A stretch of DNA of 64,000 nucleotides from Dolomedes plantarius (GCA_907164885.2 OU015500.1:52713033-52777032); one strand, 5' to 3'. Counted from the stretch's first letter, positions 36,685 to 48,971 are shown. Translations and numbers: made by a program. Notes: generated by a model from the letters alone, not told the origin.

Positions 36685-36686
<2 letters not shown>
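35860..36686. repeat. Block C, second copy, part 1
   Basis: Aligns with 13090-13905. For example ATGTATGGAATA at 35896 matches 13105, and GCACTTAATTAGGAGT at 36588 matches GCATTTAATTAGGAGT near 13802. The alignment continues at 38029 after the mariner. Confidence 0.65.
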
Positions 36687-36715
<29 letters not shown>

Positions 36716-36721
36716 TATATA

Positions 36722-38018
36722 CACGAGGCTGTTCGCACCCCATTTTTTAGACGATTTTGGTAAGCGGTAATAAAAATCTTTTCTGTAAAAGAAATATTGC
36801 GATTGTACCTACGTTTTTAAAAGTCAAAATTATCGTCTGCAGCTTGAAAGTTTTCTTTTTATTCAAAATGGCGTTTTTAACAAAGCAGTGGTTCGAAGGC
36901 TACATTTATGCTCTTTCCGAAGAGAAATATGCATACTCCGTTATCCAAAAACGATGTGAGAGTCATAGTTTTGTGATATCTAAAGCGTCGATAGGTAATA
37001 TCGTCACAAAGGAAAAAAACGTCAAATTGGAGTCTCAAGTGGACAAAAATTCCAAACAAGTATCCAGGAAAAAAACGGACATCTTCGACTATTGCAAAGG
37101 AACGTTGTTTAATGTTAAAAGAAAATCCCCCTAGTCAAAGGACAGTTGCAAAATCATTAAAATGCTCGGTGTCCACTGTAAACAAAATAATAAACGGTTG
37201 ATTTAAATCTTAAGAAAGCGAAAAATCGCAATGTGCATCGTCTTCTTCCAAATCATATCGCTGAACGCAGGACACCGCTGCAGAATTCTATATGAGAAAC
37301 ACTTATCCAAAGAAAAATGGAAAACAATTGTCACAATAGATGAATCATGGGTGTATTTAAATGATTGCAACAAAAAAAAATCCATTTATTATCATAAAGG
37401 GGAGAAAAAAATTTAAGTACATGGTTCAAAGATTCGAAAGAAGGTTTTCTAAGGGATTCATGATTGTTGCTGGTTTTTCTTATAATGGCAAGTTAAAAAA
37501 TAAAGAGAGTGGAAAAAAATGTCAAGATTAACTCCAAATACTATCAGGAACATATTTTATCGCCAATTTTTTCTGAATGAAATACCATCGCTTTACCCAC
37601 AGTGCCATCAATCTGTGAGACTCCATCAGGACAAAGCTAGCAGTCACACATCAAAATCCACCGTAAATTTTCCTAAAAGAAAATGGAACAAAAACTGGTA
37701 TCAAGGCCATACCCTTCACTGATATCCCTACTAAATCTCCCGATGTATCACCTATGGATTTTTGTGCTTTCTGACTTTTAAAATCTGCATATCCAAACAT
37801 CGTCCAAAAACCCTTACAGGACTCTGGAAGCTGTTCAGGAGGAATGGGATAGAAATACCTCTTCTGACACTTCAAAAGGCATTATTATCCTGGAAATTGC
37901 GGTGTCGAAAGATAGTTCAGAATAAAGGATGTCAAATAGAACATTAAAATACAGAATTTTATGTAATTTGTTTTGTGAATGCAATATACATCGTCTAAAA
38001 ATGTATGAACAACCTCTG
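36722..38018 (+). mobile_element. Mariner-like element (DD41D/rosa-like), 1297 bp
   Basis: TA flanks at 36720-36721 and 38019-38020, within (TA)n arrays. TIRs CACGAGGCTGTTCGCACCCC and, inverted, CAGAGGTTGTTCATACATTT share a following TTTTAGACGAT. The transposase lies on the plus strand. The empty counterpart in the first locus copy is near 13905 (GTGTATATTAAAC). Confidence 0.85.
36868..37947 (+). pseudogene. Mariner-like transposase pseudogene
   Basis: ATG 36868 opens MAFLTKQWFEGYIYALSEEK, then an HTH region to 37134. Catalytic pieces follow in other frames: IVTIDESWVYL (first aspartate, near 37335), LHQDKASSHTSKST (second, near 37628), KSPDVSPMDFCAF (third, near 37735-37770). The last reads aspartate, so this is a DDxD mariner-type and not a Tc1. 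The long gap between the second and third (~44 residues in the best reading) and the SPMDF motif recall the DD41D/rosa lineage. The C-terminus ends SWKLRCRKIV...GCQIEH. Stops near 37134 and 37416 and about three frameshifts inactivate it. Confidence 0.82.
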
Positions 38019-38028
38019 TATATATATG

Positions 38029-39150
38029 GAATATTAACAAATCCTATCGAATAGAAATTGACAATTCGACCATGTAATTTAGGCCTGAAATACCTTGTTT
38101 CAGAATTTTACTCTAAATTCAATGCAAGTACAATGTAATCCATGCAGACCATAGTATCACATATTTAGATCGCTTCAAAAAGTTCATAAAAAATATTTTA
38201 ATGCACTTGTTGCATGTATTGCGTTCAACATAGAATATTTTATTCCTGAAAGTAAATAATTTCATGCGTTTTTGTTAATTTTCAGTTCTTAAAATAATGT
38301 TATATTACAAATGTTTGGGCGATTTTAGTACAAAAGATCAACAATTCATACAAAAAGGATTATTATCATAATGACTGTAAATCGGGATTAAATACCTCTG
38401 TTTTTCAAAAATTTTCTCCAAAAGTTTCATGATTTTTTCTTTCCAAAAAACACTGAATCTTTACGCATGGAAAGAGTTTATATGCATAAAATTATAATCA
38501 TACTTGTCGTATCGGATCTATGTTTGAAGTAGAGAACTAAAAGCTTGCTTAGAAAACCAGAATAATTACATGAGTAAACCATCTCCTTCAAAAAGGAAAA
38601 ATAACCTTCATTCTCTCACATTTCTGTGGAAAAGGCGTTTTTGTGGCACCCGAACGTTGAAAAAGAATCTTGAGGGACCACTGCTAAAACATTTGTAACT
38701 AAGTGCGCCCTACTTTACTGTGAACATAAAATAGATTTAATGAAGATTAGTTTCCACTGTGTAAGAATATGCAAAACATTAAGTACACATCATGTATCTT
38801 GCACTTTAAGCAGCTTGATTTTTTTTTCTTTTCTTTTTCTTGAAGAACCACAAGGAATTTTAGTATATTTCAATAATAGTTACAAAACAATCCGAATTGA
38901 CGATCAGAATTTTTAAAAAAAATCTACATTTACTTAAAAGCAAATCTTTACCTTAACAATACAAAATGTTCATGACACAATGATGAATAATCACCATAAA
39001 TTTAGGTATCAAAGTTTAAACCAAAAGCTTAGGTCTGCAGTCTATACGTCTAGATATGTACTGACGTCTCTATACAACTACCTACGTACTATTTATTTTA
39101 CTACGTAGTTATTTATCTGTAAAATCAAATACATAAACCACCCCTCTCTC
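38029..39150. repeat. Blocks C (part 2) and D, second copy
   Basis: Continues the alignment to 13920-14450, then 15865-16640 (for example AAAAGGCGTTTTTGTGG near 38630 against AAAAGCGTTTTTGTGG near 16190). The Tc1 of 14451-15861 is absent here, so ~38372 is its empty site. A CT-repeat lies at 39143-39158. Confidence 0.65.
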
Positions 39151-39168
39151 TCTCTCTGTATAAATAAG

Positions 39169-39170
<2 letters not shown>

Positions 39171-39204
<34 letters not shown>
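39171..39204. repeat. (TA)n microsatellite
   Basis: TA array at the left edge of block B, as at 8826-8921. Confidence 0.95.
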
Positions 39205-39207
<3 letters not shown>

Positions 39208-40100
39208 ACCACTTAGTTCTTTCGCTGTAGTTCAAGACAAACATAACCAAATAAATGTACAGTGAAATAGTGCGAAATTCATAAATTTGATCCCATACAC
39301 ATGGTAAGATGGATTTCTACATCTTCAGAAGACAGTCTCTTTTAGCAGGTGAATGATATAGGGAAAACTTATTCATGTATCATCCTCAATACATGTTAGA
39401 TATTTGGGCGCATCATGACGTCAAAAACTTCTAGACCATTCGTAATTCCCATTAAATTACTATCTTGGAGGTTTCAAACGTGAAAAACGCTTCATTTCAT
39501 AAAGACTTGGAATTTCTTTTGAATAACTTTAAACCACGTTGTAAACAGGGAGAAAAATGTCATGTAAGGTATAATGTAGAAAAACCTCGCAGACAAATAT
39601 TGCCTCATGGGAAAATTAGTTTTATTATTTATCATTTTGTTAAATATTTAAACTTCTACATAAGATGTTAATACATGATAAAAAAGTCCTATAGCACCGA
39701 AAAATTAAAATCTAAAGGGAAGAGGAATATTTATAAGGCTATATAGCATTTTCGTCGCACTTAATTTCATATTTTTTGGCATTTATTATTTCACACATTT
39801 CCACTTATCTAATATATTCATAAAGAGAATCAAGTTGGATAAATAGGAGATATGTTTATAATTCAAAGAACTTTTAATTAAAGTAGCTGCAATGGGCTAT
39901 TTTAAATTATTTTTGCATATATATTTGCCTATTAAAGAATAATAAACATTTGCTTTATGCTTGAATTTAAAAAAAAATCATTTTTGATACTTCTTGTAAA
40001 TTTATGATCCTTTAACTCTTCAAACTCACGAAAATTTCTGTAAAGTATAAATCTCCTGACACTAAGAAAATATTTGTCATTTTTTTTCTTTTTGCAACAG
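39205..40100. repeat. Block B, second copy
   Basis: Matches 8932-9900. The best part is 39255-39475 against 9000-9205. It lies here between blocks D and E, whereas the first copy lies between A and C. Confidence 0.65.
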
Positions 40101-40930
40101 CGCGAAAGAGGTTTACTCTTAGAGAATAACCAATTATATAAATCCAAAGTTAAAGAAATTAATAATATATTAATGAATTTACAGTAATGCGGATGATCTG
40201 ACCAAAGTACAGAATTAATGAATTATATCATTGCAAGAGATATCTGAATATAGAATCTAAATTATTTTCCTAGCAATTTAGTACATTATGAAGAATCATC
40301 TGTTATTTAATTAAATTGTAAATATTTTCTAGACTCTCGCGTTAATAAATTTTCCTGTCTCACTGTTAAAGGAATTTCAAAATTTATTCGGTGACTTCTG
40401 TAAACAAAGTTTTGAAAATTTGCCAATGGAAAGAGAAATTTTAATTCATACAATTTCTTAAATAATTTTCGCTATTTTTGGCGCTAAGGTGCTCTTGTTA
40501 TCACTTGTTTTTTCTGCATGTTTGAAGTTGGCAAAACTATCCTAAAAAATTAAATAAAATTCATTATTGACGTTTGGCGATGGAGAAATAATTAATGAAT
40601 TTACTTAGTGACAAATTTGATGCATGTTCAAATTCGCGGAAGTAGATTTTTGAAGATTTTTTATAAAAAAACATTAATTTATTGAAAATTATTAATTGAG
40701 CATTGTATAGTACTTCTCCTAAATACTCATTTTCATGTGTTCAGATTATTAGTGTTTTTTAAAAAGAAAGTTTCAATTCATTATTTTCCGTAAAATAGCT
40801 CGCGCTATCTTTTCTTCATTTTTATTCTAAACAACTTTATTTAGTCATTTTAATATTGAACATAGAAAATAAACAAGTAAAATTTTCGTAATAAAATATT
40901 TTATTATTTTTTAAAGGTAAAAACGCAGAT
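40101..40930. repeat. Block E, second copy
   Basis: 40230-40930 aligns with 16690-17500, sharing AAATATTTTCTAGACTCTC and TTGAAAATTTGCCAA. No gene. Confidence 0.6.
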
Positions 40931-40939
40931 AAAAGTTAT

Positions 40940-40984
40940 ACACACCCGCACGCACACACCCACACACACACCCACACACACACA
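40940..40984. repeat. (CA)n-rich microsatellite
   Basis: CACACC/CACG units at the left edge of the LTR-like segment. Confidence 0.9.
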
Positions 40985-41040
40985 TGTCATAGGGATATGA
41001 CAATGTCATAGGGATATGACACACACACGTATGTCATAGG
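40984..41040. repeat. Repeated TGTCATA-GGGA-TATGACA palindrome
   Basis: Two full copies (40985-41002 and 41004-41021) and a third half (41032-41041) that begins the LTR-like sequence. Each has 7-bp arms around GGGA. Confidence 0.9.
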
Positions 41041-41964
41041 GTTAAGGCCAAAGTAGAAGAAGGTAGAAAGTTTATGGCCATAATAAAATGGGCCACACAC
41101 AGGAGATTCCAGCCCTGGGCCAGGTTGTAAAGGGTCCAGATCCATGGGAACTATGAAACAGGGGTCACGAGGATAGCTACGCTCCTAACTAGGAATGGTC
41201 ACCAAATAATTTATAATTAAAAACCCGAGGGAATGATGGCATGTAGGGAAAAGGGAATGGAGACACCAATGAGATTCCAAAGTGGGCGGAACGAAAAATT
41301 AAATAAGGGAAGAAATATTAAGTAAAAGAAGAGAGGAGGAGTCTGCTCTCATATAGGTAGAAATTAATTGACCGTTGATAGATATGGAATGACGTGAATA
41401 AGGCTGGTGTTACTACATGAGCCGAATATAAGCGAAGTTAGTCGGAGAGTTCGGCGTAGCGAAGGATGGCTGTTGACATGAAATTGTGAATATAGAAAAG
41501 TATTGAACATGATGAGAGTTGAGGAGAGAGGTGATAGTGCCATTTAAAGTAGAAGAGATCGATGAGGAGAGCGAAGCGTCAACCAGAGACGATGCCCCAG
41601 AACTCACCTTAAGCCCTGAGATCCCACCCGTGAGAGGTCAAAGCCTACGATACTACTGCCAGATGAATGATTTGCGACAATGCCCGACGAAACATCAAAC
41701 GGAGGAAATGTCTGTTTTTGCCCAATTTGTCGTAAGCCAAGCTGCCTTGTCCTAAGTAATTAATGATAACTCGGATATTAATAGAGATTGAAGTAATGCT
41801 AAATATTGATTGAGTATATAGAACGATAGTGAGCGCTATGTAGTAGAATGATGACAATTATCAATTATGTTAAATATATGCGGTGGAAGAATAATTAGTA
41901 ATTAATTGAATGTGCAAAATATATTTAAAGTGGGATGATTAACTTGATTATGAGTGTATATATA

Positions 41965-43159
41965 CACTGAAGTGCCACTGAATTAGGGATACCTACCTAG
42001 TAACGAGTTGCGCCTCCTCTGGCCTTGATAACGCGGCCCACACGACGAGGGATAGATTCAACAAGTTTCTGGAAAAGTTCCACGGGAATGGCTTGCCAAA
42101 TATTGGCTAAAGCTGTCCATAATTCAGTAAGGTTTTTTGGTGGTGTGATGGCCTTTCACGCCTTGTTCCAAAACATCCCAAAGATGCTCAATAGGATTTA
42201 AGTCTGGGCTTCTAGGTGGCCAATTCATGACAGAGAAGTCAGAGGAATGCTCATCCAACCAGCCAGTAGCCAACCGGGACTTGTGAGAGATACAGTTGTC
42301 TTGCTGGAAAACTCCATTACCGTGCGGATAATAGAACAGCATAAACGAATGGAGGTGATCACCCAGCAACTCTACGTACCGAATTGCATTGAGGGAGGTT
42401 GGTACACGCACCAAAGATCCCAAACTGTGCCACGAAAAAACACCCCAGACCATGATTGAGCCACCATGCCCTTATACAGTTCCAGCCCGGCATGCAGTAT
42501 CCATGGCTTCATGACCCTGACGCCATATTCTCAGCCTCCCGTCGGCGTTAAGTCGGAATCGAGACTCATCATGCTACTCGTTTCCAGTCCTCTACACTCC
42601 AGTCTGTGTGCTCTCTTGCCCAGGCAAGACGTGCAGCCCGATGGCGAGTATAGAGCAATGGTACTCTCGTAGGTCGGCGGCTCCCGAAACCCATACGGTG
42701 AAGCGAGCGTTGCACAGTCCTTTTACTGACTGTACTACTGGCACCGTCATTAAACTGGGTGGTAATTTGAGCTAATGTTTGGCTTTGCTGGCTACGTACA
42801 ATACGCCTGAGCCGTCTCTCACCACGCACTGTCAAGGCTAATTGTCCTTTGCAGTTTGCCCGATCGATATTTTTTTTCCACCATCCATGTATTCTTGACA
42901 CTGTCGACCTTGAAAATCCTAGCTGTCTGACGATTTCGGAAATTGAATGGCCCATGCGTCGCGCACCTACGATTTGTCCGCGATCGAAGGCGTCTAAATC
43001 AGGCAGTTTACCCATACTGGCAATTCCAAGAACTAATTCAGAACACCACAGTACGCGCTATATGCAGTTACCACAGCGCACTCACTTGCGCATACATAAT
43101 GCGCATCGCTACACAATTTGCATAGGCTTTGCTATCCCTAATTCAGTGACACTTCAGTG
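41965..43159 (-). mobile_element. Tc1-like transposon, 1195 bp, well-preserved ends
   Basis: TIRs of ~27 bp differ by one base: CACTGAAGTGCCACTGAATT against CACTGAAGTGTCACTGAATT, both continuing AGGGATA. TA lies on both sides. It is inserted in the LTR-like segment. The transposase is on the minus strand. Confidence 0.92.
41998..43015 (-). pseudogene. Tc1-like transposase pseudogene, DD36E spacing
   Basis: ATG at 43015 (MGKLPDLDAFDRGQIVGARR) starts a 148-codon frame with HTH (SEIVRQLGFSRSTVSRIHG) and a second HTH near RTVQRSLHRMGF. A small deletion at ~42572 removes part of the WSDESRF motif, though DESRF survives in the next frame. 42453-42124 carries GVFQQDNCISH (second D) and SPDLNPIEHLWDV (E). 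A stop at 42124 is followed by a shifted C-terminus, RRVGRVIKARGGATRY, ending at 41998. Thirty-six residues separate the second D and E, matching the DD36E group of Tc1/mariner elements. Only about three lesions are seen, so it is young. Confidence 0.88.
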
Positions 43160-43233
43160 TATATGTGTGTGATTTTTTAATGTTCAATAAAGCAATTTGT
43201 TAAATAAACTCAGACTGAGGGTGTATTGTCACA

Positions 43234-43433
43234 ACGAATTAATCAATGTGCTACGACGATACGAAAAGGGGAAATTTTGATTATACGTAACGTATTGAGA
43301 TATTTTATATATAAATTAACATTAATAATTGATAATATTAATAAATATTTCCAAATACACCACACATTTATTTTTTAAACCAATTTCCCCGTCACAACAC
43401 ACACATTATATATTATTAATATTATATATAATA

Positions 43434-43472
<39 letters not shown>
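43234..43472. repeat. Short spacer and (TA)n array
   Basis: AT-rich, then TA/TAATAT repeats from 43405 to 43472. The frame at 43329-43511 is repeat-derived. Confidence 0.7.
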
Positions 43473-43473
<1 letters not shown>

Positions 43474-44535
43474 TAGATAGTACCCGTCAAAACCTGACGG
43501 TAAATTATTGAACAGTTCTAATAAAAAATGTCTTTACCTTGTTAAAATAGAAATTTTTACAGAATATTGGCTGTTTTCAATCCGATGTTATAATGAAAAA
43601 TTTTGTAATAATCCGAGTTTATAATTAAAAAAAATGTCTTTCTTCTTGGAGAAAAAGCAAGCTTACCTCTGATTTTTCAATCCGACTTGCACAATCTAAC
43701 TAATATGGTATGAATACAATCTAACTAATATGCTATAAATATGCTATGTATAAATATATTAAGCAAAATAACATATTCAAACTAAAGAAAATCAGATTAA
43801 AAAATCATACAATTTACTCACGTGCAAAAAATTTTGCAGTCTATTTCAATATAAGAATAAATTCAAATTTAACAATCTAATTCAATCTATTTCAATTTAA
43901 ATAAATATATTATTTGTACATGTAATGCGCTATATACATGTATAAATATTCTATGTATACATATATTAAGTAAAAATAAATATATAAATTAAAGAAATCA
44001 GATAAAAAATCATAAAAATTACTCACGTACAAAAATACAATAATAAACAGAAATTAGAAACAGTATCATCGTAATGCTTAACGACAATGCTAATCGAAAT
44101 CGAATGCTTAACTGAAAATCGGTATGAACAAAAGAATAATTTTAAGCAAATCATATTCAATGAAGCACAAGTAAAATGTTAAAATCAGTTATTTATCTTG
44201 AAATTTACATTGAAATATAATCATTCAGACATTACGAAATTTAAAAGAAAAAAAATCTGGCCGATATGTTACGTCACACCACCGTTTAAATAAGAAATGG
44301 AATAGAATGCAAACCGTTATAAAAGTACTATTAAAAGTAAATATTAAGCAGAAATTAAAACACTATCATCGAATAGAATGCTTTACGAAAAATCACACGA
44401 AAGCCACTTGTGAGCACATGAAAGCCACTTGTGTTGGCAATTTAGAAATATCCATTTCTACCGTACACAGTTTTGAACATATCACTACGCATGCATCGAG
44501 TTTGCAACTTTTCGAAAATACTAAATTTGACATTA
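43473..44535 (-). mobile_element. Helitron-like element, 3' end visible, minus strand
   Basis: Read on the minus strand the end is CCGTCA-GGTTT-TGACGG, then GTACTATCTAG and T: hairpin plus CTAG as in Helitrons. No 5' TC end or helicase was located, so the far boundary is a guess at the next TA array. Internally 43735-43830 resembles 43948-44035, and 44040-44100 resembles 44335-44395. Confidence 0.55.
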
Positions 44536-44640
44536 TTGTAATATCTTGTTATAATATATATATTATATGGCTAATATTATATAATATATATATATATATA
44601 ATATATATATATATATATTATATAATATGTTAAAATAATA
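44536..44640. repeat. TA-rich microsatellite
   Basis: TATATAATATAT arrays. The YIIYI frame end is an artefact. Confidence 0.9.
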
Positions 44641-45046
44641 ATACAATGAAAAACTGTTTTATTACGAAGAATATTCTCTGATTCATTTTTTCTTAAAATT
44701 ACAACGCTGAATGAATCACGGTGAATGAATGACTCACTTTTGTTTACATTTTCAAGTTATGAGTATATAAAATGAATACTTGTATTACAGCCGTCTAAAT
44801 ATCGAGATAAAGTTAATTTGTGTCGATATTACGTTGTTTTAATTAAAATTATTTGGGTTTAGATAGCAAATAATCTTTTTGAACTTTACTTTCAACTTGT
44901 TAAGCCTAACTCAAAACAAAATGGATGTCATAGGCTGATATATTTATGAAGTGGTCGCTTCGGAAGCATTACATGACAGATCCATACACAGATCCATACA
45001 CCGAATATTTGGTTATATATCTTCTACATTCGGACCATCAACGATA
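44641..45046. other. No recognised feature
   Basis: Contains GAATGAATCACGGTGAATGAATGA and otherwise AT-rich sequence. It may include the 5' part of the integrase-derived element but no terminus was found. Confidence 0.4.
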
Positions 45047-46330
45047 TATGTCGACAAGCACGCATATGGTTTGGTAGAGGTCGAAACGAGAAGCCGAGAA
45101 GACAGGCAGTGTATTTAAATTTATGTAAACAATGTTAAATGAAATGTAGTGCACATGTAAAATGTATTTTTGGTAAACCAATGGTTAGTTCGGAGTTAAA
45201 CTCAAGATGCGAAGTCGATCTGATAGACCTGCAGTCACACAGGGATGGCGAATATAAGTTCATAATGGTGTATCAAGATCATTTAACGAAGTTTGTCCAG
45301 CTACGACCTTTAAAAACTAAGACAGCTGAAGAAGTAGCGTATCACCTTCTTCAAATATTTTTAATATTTGGTGCCCAAGCTATATTGCATTCAGATAATG
45401 GTAGGGAACTCGGTAATCAAGTGATATCCGAACTATGCGCTATGTGGAAAGATGTTAAGATAGTTCATGGAAAGCCTCGGCATATTCAAACACAAGGTTC
45501 AGTTGAAAGGGCCAGTCAGAATATATAGGATATGTTAAATGCATGGATGAACGATAACGATACAAATAAATGGTGAGATTATTTGCCCTTTGTTCAATTT
45601 ACCAAGAACACTACTACTACCAAGAAATACTTCAAATTCCTTATGAAGCCCTGCTTGGCGTTAAACCAAAATGCGACATTGCATCGTCATCTTTGCCTGG
45701 CAAACAAATTGCAAATATTGAAACCGAAGAACAGCTTTAAGAAATTGTTAATACTTTTGAAGAAAAATTTGAGCACTGGCCATATCGGAAACCATATTCC
45801 AAATGAAAATATTGAAGAGGAGCTGCAACCTATAAGTCTTCATATCAAGCCCTGACTGAACATCACGAGTTCATGTCTATAAAATGAGCGGCCGCGAAAG
45901 AGAATCTTCTACTGCAAGAAACGAAAATTTTACGAACCTCAAAAATAAAATTTCCACCTGCTCAAATTTTTTATACCGAACGAATATAAGACCCTGCAGT
46001 CGATCGTGGTCGTAAAATTGCCCGAAACATGTTGGCGGTTGTTGTTGGAATAGAAGACTCAGACTTTTATAAATTAGCAAACAAAAATGGTACCATCAAG
46101 CTGCTTTATGCCTGTAATCAGTTCATAATTTGTAAAGGAAAATTACTTTCCATAGATGAAAATTCTTCTTAAGAAATGTCGCTGAGAGAAGCAGCAGCAA
46201 CTAGTTCGAGAAGTGGAGGACAAGGCTATAGACGCTGTCATTGCAAAAAGAGTATTCCACGACTAAATGCAGTTATAAAGGCAAGGGACTCTAGTGCAAT
46301 TCAAAGTGTCATAACAGTTTAAGTGTTTCA
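45047..46330 (+). pseudogene. SCAND3/KRBA2-like (GINGER-type) integrase pseudogene
   Basis: Near 45105 EAVYLNLCKQC-like sequence supplies the C-x2-C half of an integrase zinc finger. 45139-45528 is open and strongly resembles the rve core of SCAND3/KRAB-A-type proteins: SRCEVDLIDLQSHRDGEYKF (first D), ILHSDNGRELGNQV (second D), QGSVERASQNI (glutamate). These integrases act as DNA transposases in GINGER elements. After stops at 45526 and 45573 a C-terminal part follows in other frames, including SLREAAATSSRSGGQGYRRC and a CxC cysteine cluster near 46190-46315. Two or more frameshifts inactivate it. An exapted host-gene copy cannot be excluded, but the stops argue against function. Confidence 0.85.
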
Positions 46331-46555
46331 ATAAATAAGATTGGATAACGTCAATCACATACTTGGGTTTATTATTAGTGTTATTTTCTTTTTTCAGTTA
46401 GAATGTACTATTCGTTTTAAGTTCAAAAGTTTATTTACATGCTCTTTCTTAAGCTTTCTACTATTTTGGTGTATATCATAATATGTTTTAATATAAAGTA
46501 TGATTTAAAATCGTAACAAAAATTTTTATTTAACATTAAACATCATTACACAGTG
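46331..46555. other. 3' flank of the integrase pseudogene
   Basis: AT-rich. An AATAAG near 46334 follows the coding end. Nothing else recognised. Confidence 0.4.
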
Positions 46556-46712
46556 AATGTCAACATTCGCCGGTTTAAGTGAGAAATAAGGATATTTAGC
46601 AAATATTTCAGACATACACCAAGTGACTAACCACGCGACTAATGACTCCGAAGAATGTTGCCATTCATCGGAGAATGTCGACACTCTCCAGATTTCGGTC
46701 TTTCACATAACT
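46556..46712. repeat. Three GAATGTYRMCAYTC palindromic motifs
   Basis: GAATGTCAACATTC (near 46556), GAATGTTGCCATTC (near 46652) and GAATGTCGACACTC (near 46674), each followed by a CGG/CAG-type trinucleotide. They lie ~230-380 bases 3' of the integrase pseudogene and may be its subterminal binding sites. The matching left end was not found. Confidence 0.6.
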
Positions 46713-46726
46713 AACTAACACCACAC

Positions 46727-46817
46727 AAATATATATATATATATTATATATTATATATATAATATATATTATATAGATATATATATATTATATATAGTAT
46801 GTATAATATATATGATA

Positions 46818-46871
<54 letters not shown>

Positions 46872-46925
46872 ATATTTTATATATATATTAATATATAATA
46901 TATATATATTTTTTTTTTTTTTTTT
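46727..46925. repeat. Compound TA microsatellite plus T-run
   Basis: TA/TAATATAT arrays to ~46910, then about 19 T residues. Confidence 0.95.
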
Positions 46926-47396
46926 GTTTCCCCAATTGTACGTTTTCCAAGCTTTATCGCAGAAAAAAATACATCTCACGGAAGCACTATTTTTTCGGTC
47001 TATTTATTTATTTTTATAAATTTTGAAATGAAGAAGAATTACCTATCTAAGCGGAAAAAAAATGTTACCAGTACATTAATCGGTTTTTTTCTGGAACATA
47101 AAATCATTTTGAAACATTTCCACTTCAGTAAAGTTATCAAATACGGAATGCATTATTCTTAATTGATCACCTCTAGCCATTTATAAAGAAAATGTATCTT
47201 CCGAGGTCTACGACATAAACAGTGCTACTTTTAGCGAATTCTACTTTTTCTGGAAGGCATATCTCTACCCAAAATAAGAAACTGCTGGGGCTAAAAGGTA
47301 GCCACTAAGGCTTTCATATGATTGTAGATTAGGGATTTGGTGTTATTATCAAGAACTTCCTCTTCTATTTTTGTTTTGGTATTCCTTATATATATA
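46926..47396. other. No recognised feature
   Basis: AT-rich. Nothing identified. Confidence 0.5.
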
Positions 47397-47424
47397 ATAA
47401 TATATATATATATATATATATGTG

Positions 47425-48971
47425 TGGAAATTGATTTATGAAAACATAATTTTTCAACAAAAACTTCTTTAATATTCATTAACAATGAATGAAATTTTGT
47501 ACATTATACATGCTATGTATAACAAATGTTTTACAAAAATAAAATGCCATACATAATAATATACAAAAACATAATTTAAAAAATAAATTTTCGTAGCATA
47601 TAAACATGGAAATTGATTTATGAAAATCACATTTCATTGGCTATTCTGAAGTAATGTGACAAAAATTTGCATAAAACAAAGTAACGCGATATGCGCAGTA
47701 GACATAAATGTGTTTTTTTTTGGAAGCAACACGTTTCAGTCATACTTTTCACGATGGGTAAACGAAAGGTCTTGCTTGTGGACGAAAGAGCCAAAAATGA
47801 TAATCGCTCATTTTGATATTATAGCATATCTAGAATGTGGAATATTTGTTCCGGAAATTAGTAAATTAATTTAAAGATCATTGGTGTGATATATAACTAT
47901 AAAAAAGATTCAGCAAATTATGGCAAAAATTTTAACAAAAAGGTAATCCAGGTTTAACTTAGATGTAGAAAAGGGGGACTCTTCAACTTCTATCAAAAAC
48001 CGACCACAGTTCAAAGCAGATTTGTGCAGATTCCTGTTACTTCTAGAAGAGTTAGGCAAATTTTACATTCTTCATGGAGCTTGAGATGGTCGAAGCTGAA
48101 GTCTGGAAAGATACTTCTGCGTCACAAGCAGATGCGTTTTCATTATTTCGAGAAATACATGGCAATGGGTGACAGTTGGAAGAAGGTCATTTTCTCCGAT
48201 AAAGAGAAAATTAATTTGGATGACCCCGATGGTTTGAAGTATTACTAGGGGGACCTCCGAAAAGATCCAAAATCTACATTCAGTAGAAATTTGGTGGCGG
48301 AAGTTTGATGATTTGCGCAGCGATTTGCTTATGATGGCAGAAGTGAAATTGTATTTTTAAATGGTCACCAGAATTCATTTGTTTACAGCTCAGTTAAAAA
48401 AATCCTTTCTTCCATTTGCATAGCAATATTATAGTTTAGATTACATCTCCATGCACGACAGTGCAAGTATTCACACTTCAAATGCAATGAATATTGGTCT
48501 GACGAACAGAATATTGATCTTTTAGATCTTCCACCTAATAGTCCTGATCTGAACCCCATCGAAAGCATTTGGGGACAGCTTCTTCGAAAGGTTTATGCAG
48601 ATTGGATGCAGTACACATCACTTGTAGAATTGAAAGCTACAATCTGTCAAAACTGCAAACTAATTGAACAAAAGTACATTCAAAATCTTGTTTTAGCAAT
48701 GCCATCTAGAATAAATCAACTTTGATGAACAAAGGCGGCTTTACTATCTATTAATGTGAATGAAATGTGATATTTCATAAATCAATTTCCAAGTCTGTAT
48801 GTTACGGAAATCTAATTTTTGACCTTATGCTTTTGTTTATTATTATGCATGAAATTTTATTTTTGTAATTCATTTGTTATTCATGACATGTATAATGTAT
48901 GAAAATTCATTCATTCTTTAATGAATATTAAAGAAGTTCTTGTTAAAAACCATGATTTCATAAATCAATTT

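Larger units (their letters stand above)
41032..43233 (+). mobile_element. Probable solo LTR, split by a Tc1
   Basis: GC-richer ~1-kb sequence once the Tc1 is discounted. It starts TGTCATAGGG, ends TTGTCACA, and has AATAAA signals at 43185 and 43203 near its right end. Candidate 5-bp target copies are ACGTA (41027-41031) and ACGAA (43234-43238), one mismatch. No internal retroelement coding follows, so it would be a solo LTR. The superfamily is not identifiable. A 78-codon frame at 41519-41755 lies within it and shows no domain. Confidence 0.5.

Noticed and set aside
41519..41755. 78-codon frame with an acidic N-terminus as a host gene
   Set aside because: It lies within the LTR-like segment and has no domain or splice context.
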